Assembly: GCF_001984055.1 (NCBI RefSeq)
Contig: NZ_LYVO01000041.1
Coordinates: 1-60,524, forward strand
Origin: Variovorax sp. KK3
Lineage (GTDB): Bacteria; Pseudomonadota; Gammaproteobacteria; Burkholderiales; Burkholderiaceae_C
Direction: 5' to 3'
DNA length: 60,524 nt
Shown here: in pieces, positions 52,178-59,901 of the stretch
Layout: each line of letters begins with the position of its first letter
Position numbering within the stretch: position 1 is the first letter of the stretch
Notes under the pieces: generated by a model
Database searches by the model: none
The model's input: the letters and a program-made list of their open reading frames with translations, nothing else
Told to the model about the DNA's origin: nothing
Translations under genes and position numbers: made by a program

Positions 52178-54672
52178 GCACCGCCGCCGCCATCCGCGTG
52201 CTCGTCCTCGAGGACGACCCGGCCGATGCGGACCGCCTGCGTGACCGGCTCGACGAGGAAGCCCTGGCCTGCGATCTGGTGCGGGTGCGGACGCGCGATG
52301 AATTCGACGCCGCCTTGCAGAAGCAGGCCTTCGACCTCGTGCTGTCGGACTTCGAAGTGGGCGGCCTGGCCGCGGTACGGCGGGCCAAGCAGCGGCCCGA
52401 GCTGCCCGTCATCGTGATCGCGACCGCGCTCAGCGAGGAAGAGGCGGTCGACTGCATGAAGGCCGGCGCCACCGACTACGTGCTGAAGCAGCGCCTGCGC
52501 CGTCTTGGCTTTTCGGTGCGGCGCGCGCTGGCCGAGCAGTGCCAGCGGGCCGCGCTGCGCCGCGCCGAAGAAGATCTGCGCGCACTCAACGCCGAGCTGG
52601 AGGCGCGCGTTCGCGAGCGCACCACGGAGCTGGAAACGACCAACGCCTTCCTGAACTCGGTGATCAACCACATCCCCTACCAGGTGATCGTCAAGGACCC
52701 CGTTCACCTGAAGGTGGTGCGCGTCAACCGCGCCATGGAAGAGCTGACCGGGCGCAGCCAGCAGGAGCTCATCGGCATGACGGCGCACGAGTTCGTGCGC
52801 TCCAGCGAAGAAGCCGACTTCTTCGATGCCAAGGACCGCGAGGCCCTGGCGCTCGGCCGCGAAGTCGACATCCCCGAGGAGACCCTGCACGCCCACGACG
52901 GCAGCGTGAGGGTGCTGCATGCGAAGAAGCTCCCGATCCTCGACGACACAGGCCAGGCGCGCTACGTGCTCACCATTTCGGAGGACGTGACGGAGCAGAA
53001 GAAGAAGGAACGCGAGATCGAGCGGCTCAACGCAGAGCTGTCGCGGCGCAGTGCCGAGGTGGAGGCGGCCAACCGCGCCAAGGGCACCTTCCTGGCCACC
53101 ATGAGCCACGAGATCCGCACGCCGATGAACGGCATGCTCGGCATGCTGGAACTGCTGAGCCTGACCGAGCTCGACTTCGAACAGCGCGAAACGCTCGGGC
53201 TGGTGCGCGAATCGAGCCGCTCGCTGCTGCGCATCATCGACGACATCCTCGACTTCTCGAAGATCGAGGCCGGCAAGCTCGAAGTGCGGCCCGAGGTCGT
53301 GTCGATCAAGCGCGTGATCGAGGAAGTGCAGAGCATCTACCTGGGCAACGCCAGCAGCAAGGGGCTGATCGTGCGGCGCATGGTCGACCCGCGCGTGAGC
53401 CCGGCGCTGCGGGTCGACCCGGTGCGGCTGCGTCAGATCCTCAACAACTTCGTCAGCAACGCGATCAAGTTCACCGCCGATGGCTGGATCGACATCAACG
53501 TGCAATGGCTGGGACGCAACGAGGGGCACGAGCACCTGCGCTTCGAGGTCAAGGACACGGGCATCGGCATTTCTCCGGACGACCAGCGGCGCCTGTTCCA
53601 GCCCTTCACCCAGGCCGATGGCGACGAAGGCCGGCGGCGGCCCGGCGGCACCGGGCTGGGCCTGGTCATTTCGCGGCAGCTCGCGCAGATGATGGGCGGC
53701 ACCATCACGCTCGAGAGCGCGGCGGGCAAGGGCACCACGATCACGCTGGAGCTGTCGCTGCCCATCGCCGAGGCGCCGGCAGGCAGCGACGCCGATGCCG
53801 CGCGCCCGCTGCCCGCGTCGGCGCGCCGTGCGGCGCCGGACACCGCACAGGCCGAGGCAGAAGGCACGCTGGTGCTGCTGGTCGACGACCATCCGGTGAA
53901 CCGCATGCTGCTGATGCGGCAGGTTCGCACGCTGGGCTATGCGGCCGAGACGGCGGACGACGGCGCGCAGGCGCTGGAGCGATGGAAAACGGGCCGCTTC
54001 GGCCTGGTCATCACCGACTGCCACATGCCGCACATGGATGGCTACGAATTGGCGCGCAGCATCCGCAGCCTGGAGTCGGCAGCCGGCGGAACACGCGTGC
54101 CGATCATCGCCTGCACCGCCAACGCGCTGCAGGGCGAGGCCGAGGCCTGCCTTGCAGCGGGCATGGACGACTTCCTGATCAAGCCGGTGGAACTCGCGCA
54201 GCTGACCGGCAGGCTCGATCGATGGCTGCCGCTGCCGGCGGCGCTGCCAGCGGCGGTGACGCCCTCCCCGCTCGCTCCGCCGTCGTCGTCGACGAAGCCT
54301 GGCAACGAGCCCGGCACGGATGCCGCCGCCGACAGCCCGATCGACCAGGCGCTGCTCACGGCCAATTGCGTCGGCGATGCATCGGTAGTGAGCCAGGTGC
54401 TGAACGCGTTCCAGCGCACCTGCGAAGACGACTCTGCCGGCCTGCGACAGGCCCTGGCCGCCGACGATGCCGCGCAGGTCACGCAGTTCGCGCATCGCAT
54501 GGCCGGGGCCAGCAAGATGGTCGGCGCGCGTTCGTTCGCGCTGGCGTGCGAGCACATCGAGCGCGCCAGCCGCCGCGGCGACTGGCAAGCCGTCGCCGCG
54601 GGCATGCCCGCGTTCGAGCACGAGCGCACGCGACTGGCGGCCTATTTCGCGCAGCGCAGCGCGGCAGCCTGA
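52174..54672 (+). CDS. Hybrid sensor histidine kinase (REC-PAS-HisKA-HATPase-REC-Hpt)
   Basis: This is an 832-aa cytoplasmic kinase with no membrane segments. Domains in order: a receiver (acceptor Asp59 in VLSDFEVGG); a coiled coil; a PAS near 165-285 (LNSVINHIPYQVIVKDP, VLTISEDVTEQKKKE); HisKA with His312 in TMSHEIRTPMNGML; and HATPase_c with NNFVSNAIKFTADG, DTGIGISPDDQRRLFQPF and GTGLGLVISRQLA. A second receiver (Asp615 in LVITDCHMPHMDG) and a C-terminal Hpt domain (His774 in FAHRMAGASKMVG) follow. A full phosphorelay is encoded in one chain. Four-base overlap with the PP2C regulator suggests it is the output partner. Confidence 0.92.
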   Translation: MSTAAAIRVLVLEDDPADADRLRDRLDEEALACDLVRVRTRDEFDAALQKQAFDLVLSDFEVGGLAAVRRAKQRPELPVIVIATALSEEEAVDCMKAGATDYVLKQRLRRLGFSVRRALAEQCQRAALRRAEEDLRALNAELEARVRERTTELETTNAFLNSVINHIPYQVIVKDPVHLKVVRVNRAMEELTGRSQQELIGMTAHEFVRSSEEADFFDAKDREALALGREVDIPEETLHAHDGSVRVLHAKKLPILDDTGQARYVLTISEDVTEQKKKEREIERLNAELSRRSAEVEAANRAKGTFLATMSHEIRTPMNGMLGMLELLSLTELDFEQRETLGLVRESSRSLLRIIDDILDFSKIEAGKLEVRPEVVSIKRVIEEVQSIYLGNASSKGLIVRRMVDPRVSPALRVDPVRLRQILNNFVSNAIKFTADGWIDINVQWLGRNEGHEHLRFEVKDTGIGISPDDQRRLFQPFTQADGDEGRRRPGGTGLGLVISRQLAQMMGGTITLESAAGKGTTITLELSLPIAEAPAGSDADAARPLPASARRAAPDTAQAEAEGTLVLLVDDHPVNRMLLMRQVRTLGYAAETADDGAQALERWKTGRFGLVITDCHMPHMDGYELARSIRSLESAAGGTRVPIIACTANALQGEAEACLAAGMDDFLIKPVELAQLTGRLDRWLPLPAALPAAVTPSPLAPPSSSTKPGNEPGTDAAADSPIDQALLTANCVGDASVVSQVLNAFQRTCEDDSAGLRQALAADDAAQVTQFAHRMAGASKMVGARSFALACEHIERASRRGDWQAVAAGMPAFEHERTRLAAYFAQRSAAA

Positions 54673-54737
54673 GCCATCGCGGCAGCGCGTCATGGTGCCG
54701 AGCCAGGCCGGCGCGACAGGCCGACGACAATGCAGCC

Positions 54738-56069
54738 ATGCACCCAGTACGACACCCTGCGGTGCGCCTCCATCGGCGTGCCATCACCGTCATCGCGATC
54801 GCAGTTCTGGGAGGCTGTGCGACCGCTCCCGCGCCCGCACCTTCCGCCACCCCGCCCATGCCTGCGGCCGTGCGACCGCAGCCGCCCGCGGCTGCCCCGC
54901 CACCGGCGGCGATGCCTGTGCCCCTGCCCGTGGACGATGCGCAGCACCAGCAGCGCTTCGCGCAGTGGATCGCCGACTACCGCAACTTCGCCCGCGCCAA
55001 CGGGATCGGCGAAGCGACGCTGCAGCGCGCCTTCGAAGCGACCCAGTTCCTTCCGCGCGTGATCGAGCTGGACCGCGCGCAGCCCGAGTCCACGCGCACG
55101 GTCTGGGCCTATCTCGACAGCACCGTGTCGGACGCACGCGTGACCAATGGCCAGGACAAGCTGGTGCAGGTCCGATCCGAAGCCGATGCCGCTGCCGTGC
55201 GCTACGGCGTTCCGCCGACCATCCTCGTCGCCATCTGGGGCATGGAAAGCAACTATGGTGGCAACTACGGCAACACGCCGACCATCGACGCGCTGGCGAC
55301 CTTGGGTTTCGAAGGTCGCCGGGCCGACTGGGCGCGTGGAGAACTGCTCGCGGCCCTCAAGATCCTCGAACGCGGCGACATCCGGCGCGAGGACATGATC
55401 GGCTCATGGGCCGGTGCCATGGGCCAGACGCAGTTCCTGCCCTCGAGTTTCCTGGCCTACGCAGTGGATGCCGATGGCGATGGCCGGCGCGACATCTGGG
55501 GCAGCATGCCCGACGTGATGGCGTCGACTGCCAATTTCCTGTCGCGCTCGGGTTGGCAGGCGCAGCAACCGTGGGGAACCGAGGTCGTACTGCCACCCGG
55601 CTTCGACCCCGCCCGCGCCGATGCGGCCGTGCGGCAGCCCACGGTGCAGTGGGCCGCCGAAGGCCTGCGCAGCATCGACGGCCGGCCGCTGCCCGAGTTC
55701 GCCGATGGGTCGGTGCTGCAGCCCGCCGGTGCGCGCGGCCCCGCGTTCCTCGTCGGCCCGAACTTCCGCACCATCCTGCGTTACAACAACTCGACCAGCT
55801 ATGCGCTGGCGGTGGGCCTGCTGGCGCAGCGCCTGGCCGGCGGGCCCGGCGTGCAGGCGTCTTGGCCGCGCGACATGGTCGCCCTCACGCGCAGCCAACT
55901 GGTCGACATGCAGGCCGCGCTCAACCAGCGCGGCTTTGCCAGCGGAACACCCGATGGCGTGATGGGGCCGGCGACGCGCGAGGGACTGCGCCGCTACCAG
56001 CGCAGCGTCGGCCTGCCGGCAGACGGCTTCCCGAGCCTCGAATTGCTCCAGCGCCTGCAGCAACCCTGA
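54738..56069 (+). CDS. Lytic murein transglycosylase lipoprotein, MltB-like, with peptidoglycan-binding domain
   Basis: This 443-aa lipoprotein has the lipobox VLGGC with Cys27, then a Pro/Ala-rich linker to about residue 70. The SLT-type MltB domain shows VPPTILVAIWGMESNYGG (pieces ILVAIWGMESNYGG) with catalytic Glu170, GNTPTIDALATLGFEGRRAD and GAMGQTQFLPSSFLAYAVD. A C-terminal PG_binding_1 module closes it (LTRSQLVDMQAALNQRGF, DGVMGPATREGLRRYQR). It cleaves peptidoglycan to 1,6-anhydromuropeptides at the outer membrane. The frame is open far upstream as a GC artefact; the lipoprotein signal sets the start. Confidence 0.93.
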   Translation: MHPVRHPAVRLHRRAITVIAIAVLGGCATAPAPAPSATPPMPAAVRPQPPAAAPPPAAMPVPLPVDDAQHQQRFAQWIADYRNFARANGIGEATLQRAFEATQFLPRVIELDRAQPESTRTVWAYLDSTVSDARVTNGQDKLVQVRSEADAAAVRYGVPPTILVAIWGMESNYGGNYGNTPTIDALATLGFEGRRADWARGELLAALKILERGDIRREDMIGSWAGAMGQTQFLPSSFLAYAVDADGDGRRDIWGSMPDVMASTANFLSRSGWQAQQPWGTEVVLPPGFDPARADAAVRQPTVQWAAEGLRSIDGRPLPEFADGSVLQPAGARGPAFLVGPNFRTILRYNNSTSYALAVGLLAQRLAGGPGVQASWPRDMVALTRSQLVDMQAALNQRGFASGTPDGVMGPATREGLRRYQRSVGLPADGFPSLELLQRLQQP

Positions 56070-56085
56070 GGGTCGCGCCCGGTGC

Positions 56086-56367
56086 CTACGCGGCCGCGGG
56101 CTTGGGCGCCGGCTCCAGCGCGGGCGGGCCGAAGGGCTCGTTGGCGTGCCGAAGAATCCGGAGCGTCTCGCCGAAGATCGCATCGACCAGGGGCTTCTCG
56201 GGCAGGTTGCCCGGGATGCTCCGGTGGTCGTTCACCACACCGTCGATGACGCCGCCGATGAAGCCGGACTGCCTTCGCTCGGCCTCCTGCAGGAGCACGT
56301 GAAGCAGGTAGGCACAGGCGCCGGACTGGGCGTGCGGGGGCGGATGGTCAGGCGTCGTGGTGGTCAT
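56086..56367 (-). CDS. Hypothetical 93-aa protein
   Basis: No family is recognised. The start at MTTTTPDHPPPH was taken; the frame remains open 40 codons upstream without protein-like composition. The core is helical and well mixed (AYLLHVLLQEAERRQSGFIG, VDAIFGETLRILRHANEP), with Pro-rich ends. No ribosome site is clear. It may be real given balanced composition and fit in the gap. Confidence 0.45.
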   Translation of the reverse strand: MTTTTPDHPPPHAQSGACAYLLHVLLQEAERRQSGFIGGVIDGVVNDHRSIPGNLPEKPLVDAIFGETLRILRHANEPFGPPALEPAPKPAAA

Positions 56368-56503
56368 GCAGTGGGTGAAAGTTGGAGGTTGGCGCCATTC
56401 TGCCGCCCCGCCACGCCGTGAAATCGCAGGAAGAGCCCTGGTAGACGAACGCAAACAGACGAGAACTTTTGTTTCGCGTGACTTCAATCACAGCCCTGAT
56501 GTA

Positions 56504-56526
56504 GTAACAATGAATAACATTGTTAC
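56504..56526. promoter_or_regulatory. Perfect 9-bp inverted repeat upstream of the MHYT gene
   Basis: GTAACAATG at 56504-56512 and CATTGTTAC at 56518-56526 are exact inverted arms with a 5-base AATAA spacer. It lies 38 bases before the MHYT start inside the only clearly AT-rich pocket of this part of the window. The spacing and symmetry suggest a dimeric repressor or activator site; the binding protein is not known. Confidence 0.6.
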
Positions 56527-56564
56527 CACTGAAAACAACGCCCTGATGGGCCTCGGCGCGAACC

Positions 56565-57386
56565 ATGGAAACCCTGATCGTCCCCGTCTACCAGGTCGGA
56601 TTCGTCGGCCTCTCCTATCTGCTGTCGGTCATCGGCGCCTTCATCGCACTGACCGCTGCACGGCGCATTCGCCGTGCCGACGGCAGCACCAGCATCTCCA
56701 ACAGCATCGTCACCGGCATCGCCTTGGGCGGCATCGGCGTGTGGTCGATGCACTTCATCGGCATGGTCGCGGTCAAGCTGCAGATGGGCATCGCCTATTC
56801 GCTCTTCGAAACGCTGGTCTCGCTGGTGGCTGCGATCGCCGCCTCTGCACTCGCGCTGGCCTACGTGGCGCAGGCACCGAACAACCCGCGACGCATCGTC
56901 ACGGCCGGCTCGCTGCTGGGCCTGGGCGTGGCAGTGATGCACTACCTGGGCATGTATGGCATGCGCTTCGGCGGCTTCATCCGCTGGGATGCCGGCATCG
57001 TCGCGCTGTCTGTCCTGATGGCGATGGTGGCTGCGAGCGCGGCCCTGTGGCTGGCTTTCAATACCCGCACGATCGGCGTGCGCCTCGCGGCCGCACTGGT
57101 GATGGGCCTGGCCGTCTGCTCGATGCACTACACCGGCATGGGCGCCGCGGACTTCATCTGCACGACCGCGACGCCGCGCGCCATTCCGAACGGCTTCGGC
57201 GTGATCAGCGCGCTCGACCTGCCGGTGCTGGTCACGCTGGTGGCGGTGGGTGGCGCGTTCATCATCGCGCTGGAACAGATCCTGAGCTTCGCGGCGCAGA
57301 TGGCCGCCGCGCCTCGCGGCGCCTCGCGCTCTGCACGCACCGGCAGCACCGCTCGCCCCATGCATCGTGCCGCCTCGCGCACCTGA
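56565..57386 (+). CDS. MHYT-domain integral membrane sensor protein
   Basis: This 273-aa protein has seven predicted membrane segments and three MHYT repeats: MHFIGM, MHYLGM and MHYTGM, each near a membrane face. MHYT domains are proposed to bind copper and sense O2, CO or NO. Usually they are fused to GGDEF/EAL or kinase domains; this one ends after a short basic tail (ASRSARTGSTARPMHRAASR), so it is a stand-alone sensor or needs a partner. The preceding palindrome indicates specific regulation. Confidence 0.9.
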   Translation: METLIVPVYQVGFVGLSYLLSVIGAFIALTAARRIRRADGSTSISNSIVTGIALGGIGVWSMHFIGMVAVKLQMGIAYSLFETLVSLVAAIAASALALAYVAQAPNNPRRIVTAGSLLGLGVAVMHYLGMYGMRFGGFIRWDAGIVALSVLMAMVAASAALWLAFNTRTIGVRLAAALVMGLAVCSMHYTGMGAADFICTTATPRAIPNGFGVISALDLPVLVTLVAVGGAFIIALEQILSFAAQMAAAPRGASRSARTGSTARPMHRAASRT

Positions 57387-57419
57387 CGAAGGCCGCCGCG
57401 CGCTGCTGAGGCCGCCCGC

Positions 57420-58202
57420 TCAAGCGCGCTTGCGCAGAAGCGTCGATGCGCCACTGGCTTGCGCGACATCTTCCGCCGTGGCCAGCAGCGCCGGCCCCAG
57501 TTCGGCCATGCGCGCCTCGGTGAGGCGCACCAGCGGCCCGGCGATCGTCACCACGCCCAGCACCGGGCCCTTCCCCACCTGAACCGGCGCCGCCATGGCG
57601 GTCATGCCCGGCGCGAACACCTCGTTGATCATGGCGAAGCCCCGCTTGCGGGTGGCGCGCAGGTAGGCCAGCAGGCCCTTGACGGTCGTCACCGCGTTGG
57701 GCCCGAAGGCCTCGGGCGTGCCGAAGCCCTGCTTCGCGACCAGTTGCAGCGCCTCTTCTTCGGACAGCGTGGACAGCCAGGCGTGGCCGGCCGAACTGCA
57801 CGACAGGTTGACCGACAGGCCCATGTCCGGGTCGTAGCGCAGTCCACGCGTGGCGCCTTGCGCCTTGGCGACGAAGGTGAGTTCGCTGCCGTCGACCACC
57901 GCGAGCCGCACGAGTTCGCCCGACTCGGCCGCCAGCTTGTCGAGCAGCGGCTGCGCGACGTCGACCACGCCGCTGTTGCTCAGGAAGCTCAGGCCGAGCG
58001 ACACCAGCTTGATCGTGAGCGTGTAGCGCGCATGGCTCTGGTCCTGCCGCACGTAGCCGCACTGGACCATCTCGGCCAGCAGGCGGTGGGTGGCGCTCAA
58101 GGGCATGTCGAGCCGCGTGGCGAGCACCGACAGCGGCAGGCCGTCGGGGTGCTCCACGAGCAGTTCGAGGACGCGAAAACTTCGCTGGAGGATGGCGGCC
58201 AT
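57420..58202 (-). CDS. IclR-family transcriptional regulator
   Basis: This 260-aa regulator has a winged HTH (LQRSFRVLELLVEHPDGLPLSVLATRLD, key pieces RSFRVLELL and LPLSVLATRL) and an IclR effector domain with GHAWLSTLSEEEALQL, RGFAMINEVFAPGMTAMAAP and LGVVTIAGPLVRLTEARM. It is divergent from the TRAP binding-protein gene, with a strong palindrome between them. The effector is probably the transported acid, by analogy with other IclR-transporter pairs. Confidence 0.92.
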   Translation of the reverse strand: MAAILQRSFRVLELLVEHPDGLPLSVLATRLDMPLSATHRLLAEMVQCGYVRQDQSHARYTLTIKLVSLGLSFLSNSGVVDVAQPLLDKLAAESGELVRLAVVDGSELTFVAKAQGATRGLRYDPDMGLSVNLSCSSAGHAWLSTLSEEEALQLVAKQGFGTPEAFGPNAVTTVKGLLAYLRATRKRGFAMINEVFAPGMTAMAAPVQVGKGPVLGVVTIAGPLVRLTEARMAELGPALLATAEDVAQASGASTLLRKRA

Positions 58203-58265
58203 GGGGAGCGCCAGTGTATTCGCGCGGGTGCGCGAGCCGGTTCCACGCTGTTAAGTAGCTTCCCT

Positions 58266-58284
58266 AGTGGAAAACATTTCCACT
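58266..58284. promoter_or_regulatory. Perfect palindrome in the IclR/TRAP divergent region (probable IclR operator)
   Basis: AGTGGAAAACATTTCCACT has exact 8-base arms around ACA. IclR proteins bind short palindromes of the general form TGGAAA-N-TTTCCA, which this matches well. It lies 63 bases before the IclR start and 98 before the TRAP start, so it could regulate both directions. Confidence 0.7.
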
Positions 58285-58382
58285 TTACTTAGCATTCGCT
58301 CGCTTGCCGTATTCCCGTCTCGTCCGGTGTTCCACGGCATGCGAAGCCGCCGCCTTTCGCACCCAACCATCTGGAGCTGATC

Positions 58383-59399
58383 TTGACAACGACTCTTCGC
58401 ACGCTGGCCGTGTTCTGCGCAGCGCTCGCCCTTGCCTCCCCGTTACTTGCGCAGAATTCGCAGGAGCGGGTCATCCGGTTCGGCCACCTCAACAACGCCG
58501 ACCATCCGGTGAGCTTCGGCGTCAAGCGCTTCGCCGAATTGCTGGCCGCGAAGAGCGGCGGCAAGCTCAAGGTACAGGAGTTCCCGGCCTCCCAGCTCGG
58601 CAACGAGATGCAGCAGCAATCGGCGCTGCAAGGCGGCGTGCAGCAGATGTCGGCGCCGGCCACGACCTCGCTCGCAGGCATCGTCAAGGAGTTCGGCCTG
58701 GTCGACTTTCCCTTCGCCCTGGCCAGCTTCGCGCAGGCCGACGCCCTGCTCGACGGCCCGCTGGGCCAGGCCTTGATCGCCAAGCTCCCCGAGAAGGGAC
58801 TCGTCGCGCTCGGCTACTGGGACCTGGGCTTTCGCAACGTGACCAACAGCAAGCGCCCGATCACGAAGGCCGAAGACCTCGACGGGCTGAAGATCCGCGT
58901 GATTCCGAACCCGGTGTTCCTCGAGACCTTCAAGGCCTTCAAGGCGAACCCGGTGCCGATGCCGTTCGCCGAGCTCTACGGCGCACTCGAATCCAAGGCG
59001 GTCGACGGACAGGAGAACCCGTTCTCGGTGATCCTGTCGAACAAGTTCTTCGAGGTGCAGAAATACGTCAGTGCGACGAACCATGTGTACGCGGCGAACA
59101 TCGTGCTGGTCAGCAAGAAGTTCTGGGACTCGCTGAGCCCCGCCGAGCAGAAGATGATGCAAGACGCCGCCGCCGAGTCGCGCAGCTACCAGCGCCAGGT
59201 CAGCCGGGCGGCGGCACAGAAGTCCGTCGGCGAACTGCAGAAGCTCGGCATGAGCTTCAACGACATCAGCCCGGCCGAGCAGGCACGCATGCGCAAGATC
59301 GCCACACCGGTGACCGACCGCGTCGCGGCCACCTACGACGCGGCGATCGTCAAGCTCTACACGGATGAACTGGCGCGCATCCGCAAGGCGGCGCCATGA
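58383..59399 (+). CDS. TRAP transporter substrate-binding protein, DctP family
   Basis: This 338-aa periplasmic protein starts at TTG with GGAG 6 bases before it. The signal peptide reads LRTLAVFCAALALASPLLAQ. The DctP family is evident from IRFGHLNNADHPVSFGVKRF, LDGLKIRVIPNPVFLETFKA, PMPFAELYGALESKAVDGQE and NPFSVILSNKFFEVQKYVS; the Arg in KIRVI is the carboxylate ligand of the family. No DctQ or DctM membrane gene follows. The next gene is a dehydroquinase, which hints at a quinate-like or other hydroxy acid ligand. Confidence 0.92.
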   Translation: MTTTLRTLAVFCAALALASPLLAQNSQERVIRFGHLNNADHPVSFGVKRFAELLAAKSGGKLKVQEFPASQLGNEMQQQSALQGGVQQMSAPATTSLAGIVKEFGLVDFPFALASFAQADALLDGPLGQALIAKLPEKGLVALGYWDLGFRNVTNSKRPITKAEDLDGLKIRVIPNPVFLETFKAFKANPVPMPFAELYGALESKAVDGQENPFSVILSNKFFEVQKYVSATNHVYAANIVLVSKKFWDSLSPAEQKMMQDAAAESRSYQRQVSRAAAQKSVGELQKLGMSFNDISPAEQARMRKIATPVTDRVAATYDAAIVKLYTDELARIRKAAP

Positions 59400-59454
59400 G
59401 CCGCAGGGCCGTTCCCAAGGCGAATACCGCAGCGCGTAGCGCGGAGGTTGCCGT

Positions 59455-59901
59455 ATGAGCCGAATCGTCTACATCCTCAACGGCTCCAACCTCAACATGC
59501 TCGGCAAGCGCGAGCCGCATCTCTACGGCACGACCACGCTCGACGAGGTCCGCAGCCGGACCGAAGCACTGGCGCGCGAACTCGACCTGACGACCGAGTT
59601 CCGGCAGACCAACAGCGAATCGACGCTCATCGACTGGGTGCAGGAGGCCTTCGAAAAAGACGCCGCGATCGTGATCAATCCGGCCGGCTTCTCGTTTCGA
59701 TCGGTGCCGCTGCTCGACGCGCTCAAGCTCATCAGCCGGCCGGTCGTCGAGGTGCACATCACCAACATCCACAAGCGCGACGAGATCTACAAGCATTCGC
59801 TGGTGTCGCTGGCCGCGACGGGCGTGATCTGCGGGCTGGGACCGGGCGGCTATCTGCTGGCGCTGCGTGCAGTCGCGGAGAGCATGGACGCCGGGGCTTA
59901 G
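59455..59901 (+). CDS. aroQ: Type II 3-dehydroquinate dehydratase (variant active-site loop)
   Basis: This 148-aa protein starts after GGAGG. It has the AroQ motif ILNGSNLNMLGKREPHLYG with Arg19 and catalytic Tyr24, and VHITNIHKRDEIYKHS with His101, ending in GVICGLGPGGYLLAL. The loop that is usually NPGAYTHTS reads NPAGFSFRS at 75-83, so the substrate-contacting His of that loop is replaced by Phe81. The enzyme would convert 3-dehydroquinate to 3-dehydroshikimate; next to a TRAP receptor and IclR gene a catabolic role is likely. Altered specificity is possible. Its stop overlaps the stop of the convergent chemoreceptor gene by 4 bases. Confidence 0.85.
   Translation: MSRIVYILNGSNLNMLGKREPHLYGTTTLDEVRSRTEALARELDLTTEFRQTNSESTLIDWVQEAFEKDAAIVINPAGFSFRSVPLLDALKLISRPVVEVHITNIHKRDEIYKHSLVSLAATGVICGLGPGGYLLALRAVAESMDAGA

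Noticed and set aside
52539..54737. Frame open upstream of the lytic transglycosylase gene
   Set aside because: The lipoprotein signal sequence with VLGGC fixes the start at 54738; upstream translation is Arg/Ala-rich shadow of the kinase gene.
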